Assembly (NCBI RefSeq): GCF_000238075.1
Contig: NZ_JH414506.1
Location: 529,364 to 593,363 of the forward strand
Source of the DNA: Oribacterium asaccharolyticum ACB7
Lineage (GTDB): Bacteria; Bacillota; Clostridia; Lachnospirales; Lachnospiraceae
DNA: 64,000 nucleotides
Reading direction: 5' to 3'
Position 1 is the first letter of the stretch, and the number at the start of each line of letters is the position of its first letter. The notes under the pieces are model-generated. The model saw nothing but the letters and a program-made list of their open reading frames with translations. It had not been told where the DNA came from and made no database searches. Below are positions 44,388 to 52,795 of the stretch, piece by piece. The position numbers and the translations under genes were made by a program.

Positions 44388-45227
44388 CTATTCTTTCACT
44401 GCGCCCTCGGTCAGGCCCTGCTTAATAAACTGTTTTTGGAAAAGGATAAACAGCAGTATATTGGGTAGAATCACGATGGTGCTTGCCGCAAACAGGCGTC
44501 CAAACTCCGTCGTGTGTTGCCCTCTAAAGAGTTGCAAGGCCACCGATAAGGTCCTCTTATTCATAGATTTTGTAAAGGTAAGAATATCAAAGAGATTTGA
44601 CCAGTAACCGTTTAGCGCAAAGACAACCTGCGTTGCAATAGCCGGCTTACTTAAGGGGATAATGCAATGCAGTAAAGTTTGCAGCCTTGATGCACCGTCA
44701 AGATACATGGACTCTTCCAGTTCCCTCGGTATGGCTTCAAAAAAACCTCTGTAAAAAAAGGTACTGCCGGCCGCACAGGTTCCGCCCCAAAGTAGCCATA
44801 TTCCCTTATAATCATCGATGAGATGCAGACCGTTCAGTACCGTATATTGCGAAATCATAGCCAGCTGCGCGGGAATCATCATGGTTAGTAACAGGATATT
44901 GAACAAAAATTCCTTTCCCGGAAATTTAAACTTGGCAAAGGAATAGGCCATGGTTACCGAAACAAACAGATTGATGAATACGCCTCCGGCCGTGACAATC
45001 ACCGTGTTCAAAAAGTACGTTTGAAAATGACCGGAGAACCAAACTTTCACATAATTTTTAGTATAAAGCGGAAGCTTCGGGAAAATAATCGGTTCATTGG
45101 GAAGTACGCCCTTAACCTTCATAAAGGAGGTGGATACCATGGATAAGAATGGCAGTAAGCTGATTACACAGATCAGAATCAGAAGGATATGAACCAAGAG
45201 CTGTTCCATTGTCTGTTTCTTTTTCAT
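44388..45227 (-). CDS. sugar ABC transporter permease, MalG-type (alpha-glucan locus)
   Basis: A 279-residue permease with six spans, N-terminal LLPFLSMVSTSFMKVKGVLP and the ATPase-contact loop EESMYLDGASRLQTLLHCIIPLSKPA. AAGGAGG lies six bases before the ATG. It starts 11 bases after the MalF-type gene and precedes the large GH31 gene by 53 bases. Isomalto-oligosaccharides are the inferred cargo. Confidence 0.93.
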   Translation of the reverse strand: MKKKQTMEQLLVHILLILICVISLLPFLSMVSTSFMKVKGVLPNEPIIFPKLPLYTKNYVKVWFSGHFQTYFLNTVIVTAGGVFINLFVSVTMAYSFAKFKFPGKEFLFNILLLTMMIPAQLAMISQYTVLNGLHLIDDYKGIWLLWGGTCAAGSTFFYRGFFEAIPRELEESMYLDGASRLQTLLHCIIPLSKPAIATQVVFALNGYWSNLFDILTFTKSMNKRTLSVALQLFRGQHTTEFGRLFAASTIVILPNILLFILFQKQFIKQGLTEGAVKE

Positions 45228-45238
45228 TTTTATCCTCC

Positions 45239-46177
45239 TTACTCATCCTGACCGTAGCGCAGATACTTCTTTAAAAACATGGACAGGATGAAAACAACGC
45301 CTCCCATCACTAAACCGCAGGATGCGGCATAACCGAATTCAAAGTAATTAAACGCACGTCGATACACATAGTCCATAACCACATCGGTTGTGCCTATCGG
45401 ATCTCCCTTTGTGAGCAGAAATACCTGGATAAAAATGTTCATTGCACCGTTAATCAGATTAATCAGCAAATAAAAAGTGGTGGCTTTCAAACCGGGAACC
45501 GTAATATACCAAAACATCTGTACATTGTTCGCACCATCCACCTTGGCAGCCTCATAACGGTCCATGGGAATTCCCTGGAGACCGGCCGTGTAGATAATCA
45601 TAACCCAACCGAATCCCTTCCAAATGGAACAGAACCAAATGACAAAATTTGCCGTCCAGGTATTTTTCAGCCATGAAACCGGCTGCTTCAGAATCCCGAT
45701 GCTCGTCAAAATATAATTGACAAGGCTCCCGTTATCGGGCTGAAAAATATAATCCACGATATTACAGAAAACAACCCAGTCACAAATAACAGCGATATAA
45801 AGTAAAATTTTGTAGATATTTTTTCCAAAACGCAGATTATGGATGAAGACCGCAACCAAGAGTCCTAAAATCAGCTGTCCGGGGACGGTAATCAGGATGG
45901 CAAGGATATTGTTTCGAAATGCCATCCAGAAAAAGTAGGCATCGGACCCTTTTACATGGATATCTGTAAAGATTTTTCTGTAATTGGCCAAACCCACAAA
46001 CTCGTTTTTTGCTCCGGGCATAATGCTGTAATTGGTGAAGGATATATAGATATTTTTGATTTGCGGGTAGAGGACAAACAAAATAAAAAGCACGGTTCCA
46101 ATCAATAAAAACGGAATAACCAAAATCCACTCTCTGATCCCTTTTTTAAATCGTCTTGAAAATGACTGTTCTCTCAT
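45239..46177 (-). CDS. sugar ABC transporter permease, MalF-type (alpha-glucan locus)
   Basis: A 312-residue permease: basic start FSRRFKKGIREW, a first span VIPFLLIGTVLFILFVLYPQ, and the coupling loop YEAAKVDGANNVQMFWYITVPGLK. AGGAG lies upstream of the ATG. Between this gene and the binding-protein gene is a 182-base gap with two copies of the 36-bp palindromic element. Confidence 0.93.
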   Translation of the reverse strand: MREQSFSRRFKKGIREWILVIPFLLIGTVLFILFVLYPQIKNIYISFTNYSIMPGAKNEFVGLANYRKIFTDIHVKGSDAYFFWMAFRNNILAILITVPGQLILGLLVAVFIHNLRFGKNIYKILLYIAVICDWVVFCNIVDYIFQPDNGSLVNYILTSIGILKQPVSWLKNTWTANFVIWFCSIWKGFGWVMIIYTAGLQGIPMDRYEAAKVDGANNVQMFWYITVPGLKATTFYLLINLINGAMNIFIQVFLLTKGDPIGTTDVVMDYVYRRAFNYFEFGYAASCGLVMGGVVFILSMFLKKYLRYGQDE

Positions 46178-46207
46178 TTCCCTACTTCTCCTGTCTAAGA
46201 ACTTTTA

Positions 46208-46243
46208 AACGAGATATCGCACACTTTGTACACGATACTCGTT
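46208..46243 (-). repeat. 36-bp palindromic REP-like element, copy 2
   Basis: The left arm AACGAGATATCGCACAC and the right arm GTACACGATACTCGTT make an almost complete palindrome. It sits between the binding-protein and permease genes, 31 bases before the permease start codon. Confidence 0.85.
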
Positions 46244-46274
46244 ATGAAACAAAAATAGCGGAGATTTTTCTGAA

Positions 46275-46310
46275 AACGAGGTATCCGGCCCTTTAGACCA
46301 ATCTCTCGTT
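46275..46310 (-). repeat. 36-bp palindromic element, diverged copy 3
   Basis: It has the same length and the same outer arms AACGAG and CTCGTT, and keeps TATC near the left arm, but the centre has diverged. It lies 31 bases from copy 2 in the same intercistronic gap. Confidence 0.6.
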
Positions 46311-46359
46311 ACAAGCAAAAGCTTTGTTCGAAAATTCCCCGCTATTTCACTAAGTTCAA

Positions 46360-47694
46360 TTATTTATCCGCATCCTGAAGAAGTGCATCAATTTCCGTTG
46401 CCGCCTTCTTTAAAGCGGACGCCGGCTCGTCTTCATGCAGCAAGCAGCTGGTAAAAGCAACTGTCAACTTGTCCGACATCTTTTCCCAAACCGGTGTCGG
46501 CGTTCTGGGTACGGCACCTTCCAACTGCTTCAAATAAATGTCCATATACGGTGTGTTTTTTACTTCTTCGCTTTCCGCAACCGATTTTACCGTCGGAACT
46601 AGATGTCCTCCGCCTACAGCTTGTGCGGTTTGTGCGTAATCGCTCATCAAGAACTGCGCAAATACCCATGCAGCATCCTTGACTTTGCTGCCGTTAAAAA
46701 TAACCAGGTCTTCCCCGCCGTTTACCGTAAGAGAACCTGCACTGCCTGCCGGAAGAAGTCCTCCCTCTACCTTCGCAATCTGCTCCTCATCGTCATTTGC
46801 ATAGAACCATGGTCCCTGATAAGAGAAGAGATACTGTCCGTCATACAGTCCGTTTGCCGCATCCGGCTTCCCTCCGTTCATACAGGGTCCAATAATTCCC
46901 TCGTCATACCATTTCACAATGGTTTCCATCGCTTTGATACTTGCTTCCCCGTCTAAATAGCCGGAAGCTTTCGTATAATCTTCATTGGTATACACACCGC
47001 CCAGAGAATTAAACAGCGGCGCCATGGACCACGGGTTCGGACCTTCACAGGCAATCAGATACTGATCTTTGTTCAGCTTATCCTTAAGAGCCACAACCTC
47101 GTCATAAGTCTTCGGAAAATCCTTTAAGCCCAACTGCTCCATCACTGCTTTACTCCAGGTACCGGAAAGGCAGTTGGTATTTAACGGAAGACCGTAATAC
47201 TTCCCGTTATAATAATTGGTCTTCAGCGGTCCTTCAAAGAGCTTATCCTTCATCTCCTTAAAGCCCTCCAAATCGTCTACCGGTTCCAGTGCTCCCATCT
47301 TGGCGAGTTCCGGCACCCAGATAATATCCATTCTCATTAAATCCGGTCCGGTATTGCCGGAGATACCGGTAATGATTTGCTGCATCAAGCCGTCATAGGG
47401 CATTCTGACCGCATCAATATGGATTTTGGGATAGCGCTTTTCAAATTCGGGAATAATCTGTTCCGTTAAAACTTCTTCTTCCGCATCCGAGTGCGTGTGC
47501 CAATAGGTCACGGTTGCTTCTTCTCCATTGTAGGCAATGCCCTCTTCTGATGCTTTCTGATCCTCTCCGTCCGCCTTTTCCTGAAGAGAAGATGTCTCAC
47601 TCTTTCCCGAATCGGTGGAAGAGCTGCCACAACCAAAGAGTGCAGTCGTCGCAACAAGTGTTGCCATAATACTTGCCAAAACTTTCTTTTTCAT
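46360..47694 (-). CDS. sugar ABC transporter binding lipoprotein (alpha-glucan locus)
   Basis: A 444-residue CUT1 solute-binding protein. The lipobox is TTALFGC (lipid Cys near residue 22), followed by a Ser/Glu/Lys-rich linker; the mature domain has VTYWHTHSDAEEEVL, YPKIHIDAVRMPYDGLMQQI and GPDLMRMDIIWVPELAKMG. AAGGAGG precedes the ATG. It heads the minus-strand operon, divergent from the AraC regulator, and probably binds dextran-derived oligosaccharides (inferred from the locus). Confidence 0.93.
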   Translation of the reverse strand: MKKKVLASIMATLVATTALFGCGSSSTDSGKSETSSLQEKADGEDQKASEEGIAYNGEEATVTYWHTHSDAEEEVLTEQIIPEFEKRYPKIHIDAVRMPYDGLMQQIITGISGNTGPDLMRMDIIWVPELAKMGALEPVDDLEGFKEMKDKLFEGPLKTNYYNGKYYGLPLNTNCLSGTWSKAVMEQLGLKDFPKTYDEVVALKDKLNKDQYLIACEGPNPWSMAPLFNSLGGVYTNEDYTKASGYLDGEASIKAMETIVKWYDEGIIGPCMNGGKPDAANGLYDGQYLFSYQGPWFYANDDEEQIAKVEGGLLPAGSAGSLTVNGGEDLVIFNGSKVKDAAWVFAQFLMSDYAQTAQAVGGGHLVPTVKSVAESEEVKNTPYMDIYLKQLEGAVPRTPTPVWEKMSDKLTVAFTSCLLHEDEPASALKKAATEIDALLQDADK

Positions 47695-47823
47695 TTCTCC
47701 TCCTTTTTATAAATGAATATTTTTTGCTTTTATTTTGCTTTTTCTCCTTATCTTAAGCAATGCCTTTTTTTGTCTTGTTTGTGCGTTTTTTATATTTTTT
47801 AGTTTTGTACTCCTTTTTCCTTG

Positions 47824-47855
47824 TGCATATCGACCTATAGTGCTATCATATCGCT
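47824..47855. promoter_or_regulatory. possible AraC-regulator site between divergent operons
   Basis: On the minus strand GCGATATGATAGCAC is followed by TATAGGTCGATATGCAC: a CGATATG motif occurs twice with a nearby GCAC. The same pieces (GCAC, GATATAGG) form the tandem repeat before the second GH31 gene. This suggests one regulator for both sites, presumably the adjacent AraC protein. The link is inferred from sequence likeness only. Confidence 0.35.
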
Positions 47856-47892
47856 TATATTTATTGAAGTTCTATTTTCGGAGAAATGAGAA

Positions 47893-48768
47893 ATGGGATT
47901 AATTGAATACGAACAGGTCATTCCGGAAATCAACTGCTTTTGTAAGGTCTTTCATTCACAACTCATTGAAGAAGAAAAGAAAAGTCCAACCAGTCACCCG
48001 CTCCCTCACTGGCATAGCAGTTACGAATTTAATGTCTGTATAAATGGAAGGCTGGAAAATCATATAGAAAATGAAGTGAGCTGTATAGAGTCGGAGGAAT
48101 TTGTTTTAATCAATCCCAATGTCGTTCATACTTCTTTCGAAGTAAGTGAGGATTACCTTGGATTTGCCGTTTTAATTCCCGAGGAATATATCCGCATGTA
48201 TTTTGAAAAACAGGATAAAAAGCAAGTTCTGCATTTTACCGAAAAAGATTATGCCCCGCATAAGGCCGAAATCTGGCAGCTCTTGTACAAGCTGTATCTG
48301 TATTCCCTTTCCACCGCTTCAAACAGAATCATCGGAATGAACAGCTGTGTTTTATCCATCTTTACACTCCTCCTCTCGGAGAAAGAAGCGGAAAAGGAAA
48401 ATACCGATACCGAAGAAGCGCTTTTCGCAAAAAGCGGATCGCAATACACGGACTATGTCAACGTCCATTATAGGGAAAATATTCAGCTGAAGGATGTGGC
48501 GTCCCACTTCGGTTTTACCGCCACCTATTTTTCAAAGCTTTTTTATCGCGAAACGGGGCGAAATTTCAAATATTATTTGTCTTCTATTCGCTTAAGTCAC
48601 GCTGTCTTCCTCTTAAAATCCACCGGTCTTTCCATTACGGAAATTGCGGAAAGAAGCGGTTTTCCCAAATTGCGGGCCTTTACGGATTTATTCCTGAAGG
48701 TAAACGGAATGACTCCGAAGGAATATCGGGATCAGTACCGAAAAGAAATGAAGAGGCTTCAGAAATGA
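47893..48768 (+). CDS. AraC-family regulator of the alpha-glucan locus
   Basis: A 291-residue regulator. An N-terminal cupin-like sensor (about 25-130, HPLPHWHSSYEFNVCINGRLEN) is followed by two helix-turn-helix units at the C-terminus (about 185-285, LKDVASHFGFTATYFSKLFYRETGRNF and ITEIAERSGFPKLRAFTDLFLKVNGMTPKEYR). It is divergent from the transporter operon and its last bases overlap the dextranase gene as ATGA. It is the natural candidate to activate both sides in response to an imported alpha-glucoside. Confidence 0.92.
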   Translation: MGLIEYEQVIPEINCFCKVFHSQLIEEEKKSPTSHPLPHWHSSYEFNVCINGRLENHIENEVSCIESEEFVLINPNVVHTSFEVSEDYLGFAVLIPEEYIRMYFEKQDKKQVLHFTEKDYAPHKAEIWQLLYKLYLYSLSTASNRIIGMNSCVLSIFTLLLSEKEAEKENTDTEEALFAKSGSQYTDYVNVHYRENIQLKDVASHFGFTATYFSKLFYRETGRNFKYYLSSIRLSHAVFLLKSTGLSITEIAERSGFPKLRAFTDLFLKVNGMTPKEYRDQYRKEMKRLQK

Positions 48769-50657
48769 AAAATATTATCCTGTTTTTTATGATATTCATT
48801 TTTTTAACAGGTCTTATGCTGACCGGATGCAAGGAGGTAAATAAAATGCAAGCAGAAAATACTACTTCTCTCCGCTTTCACCTTAATGGAAGCGATAAAG
48901 CCAGGTATTTCCCCGGAGATACCGTTACATTGCCTTGTTCTTTGGAGATTACAGGGTATAATGGCGAAATACTTCGATTAGAAACGCTTTTATTTCATAA
49001 CGAAGTCCCGGTTTCCAAAGAAGAAACGGTTCTGCCAAAAAATGAATTTATCAATCCTGAAATCAGTTTTGTTACACCGCAGAAGGACTATACCGGATAT
49101 CTTGTAAAAGTGATTGTAAAGGATGAAGAAGGGAAGGAACTTGCCACAGATACAACTGCCATTGACGTTTCCTCTTCCTGGATTAAGTTCCCTCGTTACG
49201 GCTACCTTTGCGATTATGAATCTTCCATCCCCTCGGAAGAACTCATCCAACAGATGAATCGTTACCACATCAATGCCATTGAATACTATGACTGGCATCA
49301 CCTTCATCACGAACCGCTCCCGGAAGGAATGACTGCGGAAAATCTCTCCGACTGGACAGATTGGGCCGGAAGGAAAATTAGTCATGAGACACTTACCCGC
49401 TATATTGCTGCCGCAAAAGAAAAAAACATGGTAAATATGGCTTACAATATGATTTATGCCTGTACCGACAGTTTCTTTAAAGATGCAAACGGAAACCCTA
49501 CCCCGCCCTGCCAATGGCAGCTTTTCTTCAAAGAAGGGAATCCTAAGGGAAAGGGGCCCTTCCTCTTCACTATGGGAGACTCTCCCTCCGGAGACGGGCA
49601 TCTTTATTTTGTAAATCCCTTGCATCCCGAATGGCAAAATTATATCTTTGCAGAGGAAAACAGAGCTCTTGATGCACTTGGTTTTGACGGATGGCACGGC
49701 GATACCATAGGAGAGTTCGGAGAAATGACGGGTGCCGACGGGGAGCCCTTGGGGTATACGGAAGACGGTACAGCGATTTACCTTGTCAAAGATACTTACC
49801 GCAGCTTTCTGAACAACGCAAAAAAAGCCTTGGGAAAGAAATACCTCTCCTTCAACCCGGTTGGAGCACAGGGAAACGAACAGGCGAATACCAGTCATAC
49901 CGATGTGCTTTATGCCGAATTCTGGCCCTGGGATGCAGCTCGTGACGGAGAACTTTTCAATACTTACCACGCAATCCTTCGAGAGGTGGAGCGAAGCCGG
50001 GAAGACAGCAAAGCCTATTCCTTTGACGGCGTCGGCAAATCTCTCACCGTAAAGGCCTATATCAATGTGGACAGCAAAGAAGAATTCATGAATGATGCAG
50101 CGGTTCTCCTTATGGATTCCGTCAGTTTTGCTTCCGGCGGAGGGCGTCTCGAACTGGGGAATGGAAACCACATGCTGCATACCGCCTATTACCCGGATGA
50201 CAAAATTCTGATGAGTGATACACTTCAAAAATCGATTGTAAGAATGTATGATTTTTCCGTCGCTTATGAAAATCTTCTCCGAGACGGACAATATCCGATA
50301 GAAAATAAAGTGGAAATAAACGATACCCCTACCAGTGCCGATGGAAAAAGTTTTACCATCTGGACTTATCCCAAAGAAGACTCGGAATATCAAATTCTCC
50401 ATCTGATTAATCTTCGAAACAATGATAATCGGTGGGTGGATGAAAAGGGAAAGAAAAAAGAGCCGGAAATACAGAAGGATCTGAAAGTAAAGTTTTATAC
50501 CGAGCGGGAGATTTCCTCTGTATACCTTGCATCTCCGGATTTTTCAGATTGTGAAAGCCTTTCTTTAAGTCATGAAAAAGGCACGGACAAAAATGGAAAA
50601 TATATTACATTTACCGTTCCCGCTCTTCAGTACTGGGATATGATTTACATGAAATAA
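48765..50657 (+). CDS. GH66 endodextranase lipoprotein
   Basis: A 630-residue lipoprotein: lipobox LMLTGC with the Cys at residue 22, an N-terminal beta domain (about 35-135), and a (beta/alpha)8 barrel opening at FPRYGYLCDYES. GH66 catalytic landmarks are ALGFDGWHGDTIGEFG with Asp308/Asp313 (spacing to the acid favours Asp313 as nucleophile) and LYAEFWPWD with Glu385 as acid/base; a C-terminal beta domain follows. It would cut alpha-1,6 links of dextran at the cell surface, or make cyclic isomalto-oligosaccharides if it is the glucanotransferase subtype. It overlaps araC by four bases; GAGG lies eight bases before the ATG. Confidence 0.9.
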   Translation: MKNIILFFMIFIFLTGLMLTGCKEVNKMQAENTTSLRFHLNGSDKARYFPGDTVTLPCSLEITGYNGEILRLETLLFHNEVPVSKEETVLPKNEFINPEISFVTPQKDYTGYLVKVIVKDEEGKELATDTTAIDVSSSWIKFPRYGYLCDYESSIPSEELIQQMNRYHINAIEYYDWHHLHHEPLPEGMTAENLSDWTDWAGRKISHETLTRYIAAAKEKNMVNMAYNMIYACTDSFFKDANGNPTPPCQWQLFFKEGNPKGKGPFLFTMGDSPSGDGHLYFVNPLHPEWQNYIFAEENRALDALGFDGWHGDTIGEFGEMTGADGEPLGYTEDGTAIYLVKDTYRSFLNNAKKALGKKYLSFNPVGAQGNEQANTSHTDVLYAEFWPWDAARDGELFNTYHAILREVERSREDSKAYSFDGVGKSLTVKAYINVDSKEEFMNDAAVLLMDSVSFASGGGRLELGNGNHMLHTAYYPDDKILMSDTLQKSIVRMYDFSVAYENLLRDGQYPIENKVEINDTPTSADGKSFTIWTYPKEDSEYQILHLINLRNNDNRWVDEKGKKKEPEIQKDLKVKFYTEREISSVYLASPDFSDCESLSLSHEKGTDKNGKYITFTVPALQYWDMIYMK

Positions 50658-50705
50658 TCGATATGTTTCATAAAACCGGGAAACGATAAGATACCGGAAG
50701 ATTTG

Positions 50706-50777
50706 TGCATGATATAGGTTTTATGCACGATATAGGTTTTGTGCTCAATATAGGTTTTGTGCTCGATATAGGATTTT
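50706..50777 (+). repeat. 18-bp tandem repeat, four copies, upstream of GH31
   Basis: Four units of exactly 18 bases (50706-50723, 50724-50741, 50742-50759, 50760-50777) follow TGCxCGATATAGGTTTTG. They fill most of the 146-base gap between the dextranase and GH31 genes. They share TATAGGT and GCAC pieces with the araC intergenic region, and TTTATGCACGATA with the right arm of the 36-bp palindrome. Confidence 0.85.
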
Positions 50778-50803
50778 TATAGAAAAAACAGGAGAGGAAA
50801 GAT

Positions 50804-52795
50804 ATGATTCAACATTACAGATTCGGTCATCCGATTCATACCGGAGCAGTGCTGGATAAGCCTACGATGGACATAACTCCCGTAAAGGATTTCCCAGGGT
50901 GGGATATTTCTCCGTCAAACGGCAGTTTAAGTAAAACGCTGTCGGAGTCTATGCGGGTATTCGGCTTGGGAGAAACGGTTCGGGGGATGAACAAAAGGGG
51001 ATGGATCTACATCAGTAATAATACGGATGACCCTAATCATGACGAGGATAAACGTTCCCTCTACGCTTCACAGAACTTTATCCTCCTGGCTGCGCCCGAA
51101 GAGGAGGAAGTGGAAGGGATTTTCGTAGATGATCCCGGAACCGTTCGTTTTGATATCGGCTACACGGAGCTCAACCGACTCACCATTTGTTCCGAATCCG
51201 GAAATGCGGATATTTATCGCTTCACAGCAGATTCTGCCGATGAAATTGTCCGACAGTTCAGAGCTATTACAGGGCAAAGCTATATTCCTCCTAAATGGGC
51301 CTTCGGTTTCGGGCAGAGTCGATGGGGTTACAAAACTGAAGAAGACATTCGCACGGTTTATGAGCGCTATCGAGATGCCTCTGTTCCTCTCGATTCCATC
51401 TACCTTGATATTGATTATATGGAGCGTTATAAAGATTTTACCGTAAACACCGAAAGCTTCCCCCATTTTTCCGACTTTGTAGAAGAAATGCGGAAAAGCC
51501 ATGTCCATCTGGTACCCATCATTGATGCCGGCGTAAAAATGGAAGAGGGGTACGAAACCTATGAAGAGGGTTGTGAAAAGGATTATTTTGTAAAAAAAGA
51601 AAATGGAGAACGACTGGTTGCCGCTGTATGGCCGGGACGAGTTCATTTTCCCGACTTTTTTAAACCCGAAGTCCAAAACTGGTTCGGGCACAAATATCAA
51701 TTTCTCTTAGAGCAAGGAATTGACGGCTTCTGGAATGATATGAATGAACCCGCAATTTTCTACACGGAAGATCGTTTAAAGGAAGTCTTTGAAGAGATAG
51801 AAAAGTACAAAAATGAAAACCTGGATATTCAATCCTATTTTGCATTCACAAATCTGGTCTCCACTCTGGGAAACAACCCTGCCGATTACAGGCGTTTCTA
51901 TCATGAGCATGAAGGGCAAAGCATAAGACACGATAAGGTGCATAACCTTTTCGGATTTTATATGACAAAAGCCGCAGGAGAGGCGCTACGGAAAATGGAG
52001 CCCAATAAGCGCATTCTGCTCTTCTCCCGTTCCAGTTACATCGGCATGCACCGTTACGGCGGAGTATGGACAGGCGATAATAAATCCTGGTGGTCCCATC
52101 TTCTGCTTTCTCTGCAACAAATGCCCGCTTTAAATATGTGCGGCTTCCTCTATTCGGGATCGGACATAGGCGGCTTTGGCGCAGACTGTACGGAAGACCT
52201 GATGGCAAGATGGTTGAGTTTGGCTATCCTTACTCCCCTTTACCGGAACCATGCCTGTGCGGGAACAAGACTGCAGGAGCTGTATCAATTCCAAAACCTG
52301 GAGTCCTTCCGGAAAATCATTGAACTGCGCTATGCCCTGATTCCCTATATCTACAGTGAATTCATGAAGGCCGCAGTAAAGAATGGAATGTATTTCCGTC
52401 CTCTTTCCTTTATATGGTCAAAAGACTCCAGAGCCTATGAAGTGGAAGACCAGGTTGTAGTTGGAGAAAGCATTATGCTCGCTCCCGTAGTAGAGCAGAA
52501 CCATAACGGAAGAACCGTATATCTCCCGGAAAGCATGAAGCTGCTTCGTTTCAAGGCATGGAATGATTATACGGAAGAAATCCTCCCTGCAGGAACACAC
52601 TATGTAGAATGCAGGCTTTTCGAGACGATTCTTTTCCTCCGAAAAGGGCATGTTCTTCCCCTCATTAAACCGGCAAAAACCACTGCGGAACTGGACTATG
52701 CAAGCCTGAAATTCCTTTGCTATGATGCCGATCCGAAAGATTACACACTTTATAACGATGACGGTTTTACGAGAAATCTTCCTTTCACTTTTTAA
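50804..52795 (+). CDS. GH31 alpha-glucosidase, isomaltose (alpha-1,6) type
   Basis: A 663-residue intracellular GH31 enzyme with a beta-sandwich (about 1-155) and a catalytic barrel. The nucleophile is Asp312 in GFWNDMNEPA and the acid/base is Asp425 in GVWTGDNKSWW. It closely resembles the gut Blautia/Ruminococcus obeum alpha-glucosidase Ro-alphaG1, including FGFGQSRWGY, where a Trp (here Trp174) favours alpha-1,6 links. It should split isomaltose and short isomalto-oligosaccharides released by the dextranase. GGAGAGGA precedes the ATG. The C-terminus ends soon after TLYNDDGF and overlaps the end of the cysteine desulfurase gene by four bases. Confidence 0.92.
   Translation: MIQHYRFGHPIHTGAVLDKPTMDITPVKDFPGWDISPSNGSLSKTLSESMRVFGLGETVRGMNKRGWIYISNNTDDPNHDEDKRSLYASQNFILLAAPEEEEVEGIFVDDPGTVRFDIGYTELNRLTICSESGNADIYRFTADSADEIVRQFRAITGQSYIPPKWAFGFGQSRWGYKTEEDIRTVYERYRDASVPLDSIYLDIDYMERYKDFTVNTESFPHFSDFVEEMRKSHVHLVPIIDAGVKMEEGYETYEEGCEKDYFVKKENGERLVAAVWPGRVHFPDFFKPEVQNWFGHKYQFLLEQGIDGFWNDMNEPAIFYTEDRLKEVFEEIEKYKNENLDIQSYFAFTNLVSTLGNNPADYRRFYHEHEGQSIRHDKVHNLFGFYMTKAAGEALRKMEPNKRILLFSRSSYIGMHRYGGVWTGDNKSWWSHLLLSLQQMPALNMCGFLYSGSDIGGFGADCTEDLMARWLSLAILTPLYRNHACAGTRLQELYQFQNLESFRKIIELRYALIPYIYSEFMKAAVKNGMYFRPLSFIWSKDSRAYEVEDQVVVGESIMLAPVVEQNHNGRTVYLPESMKLLRFKAWNDYTEEILPAGTHYVECRLFETILFLRKGHVLPLIKPAKTTAELDYASLKFLCYDADPKDYTLYNDDGFTRNLPFTF

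Noticed and set aside
48990..50402. 470-codon open frame on the minus strand
   Set aside because: It lies wholly antisense to the GH66 dextranase gene, has no ribosome binding site, and its translation shows no domain. The plus-strand frame has a lipobox and GH66 motifs.
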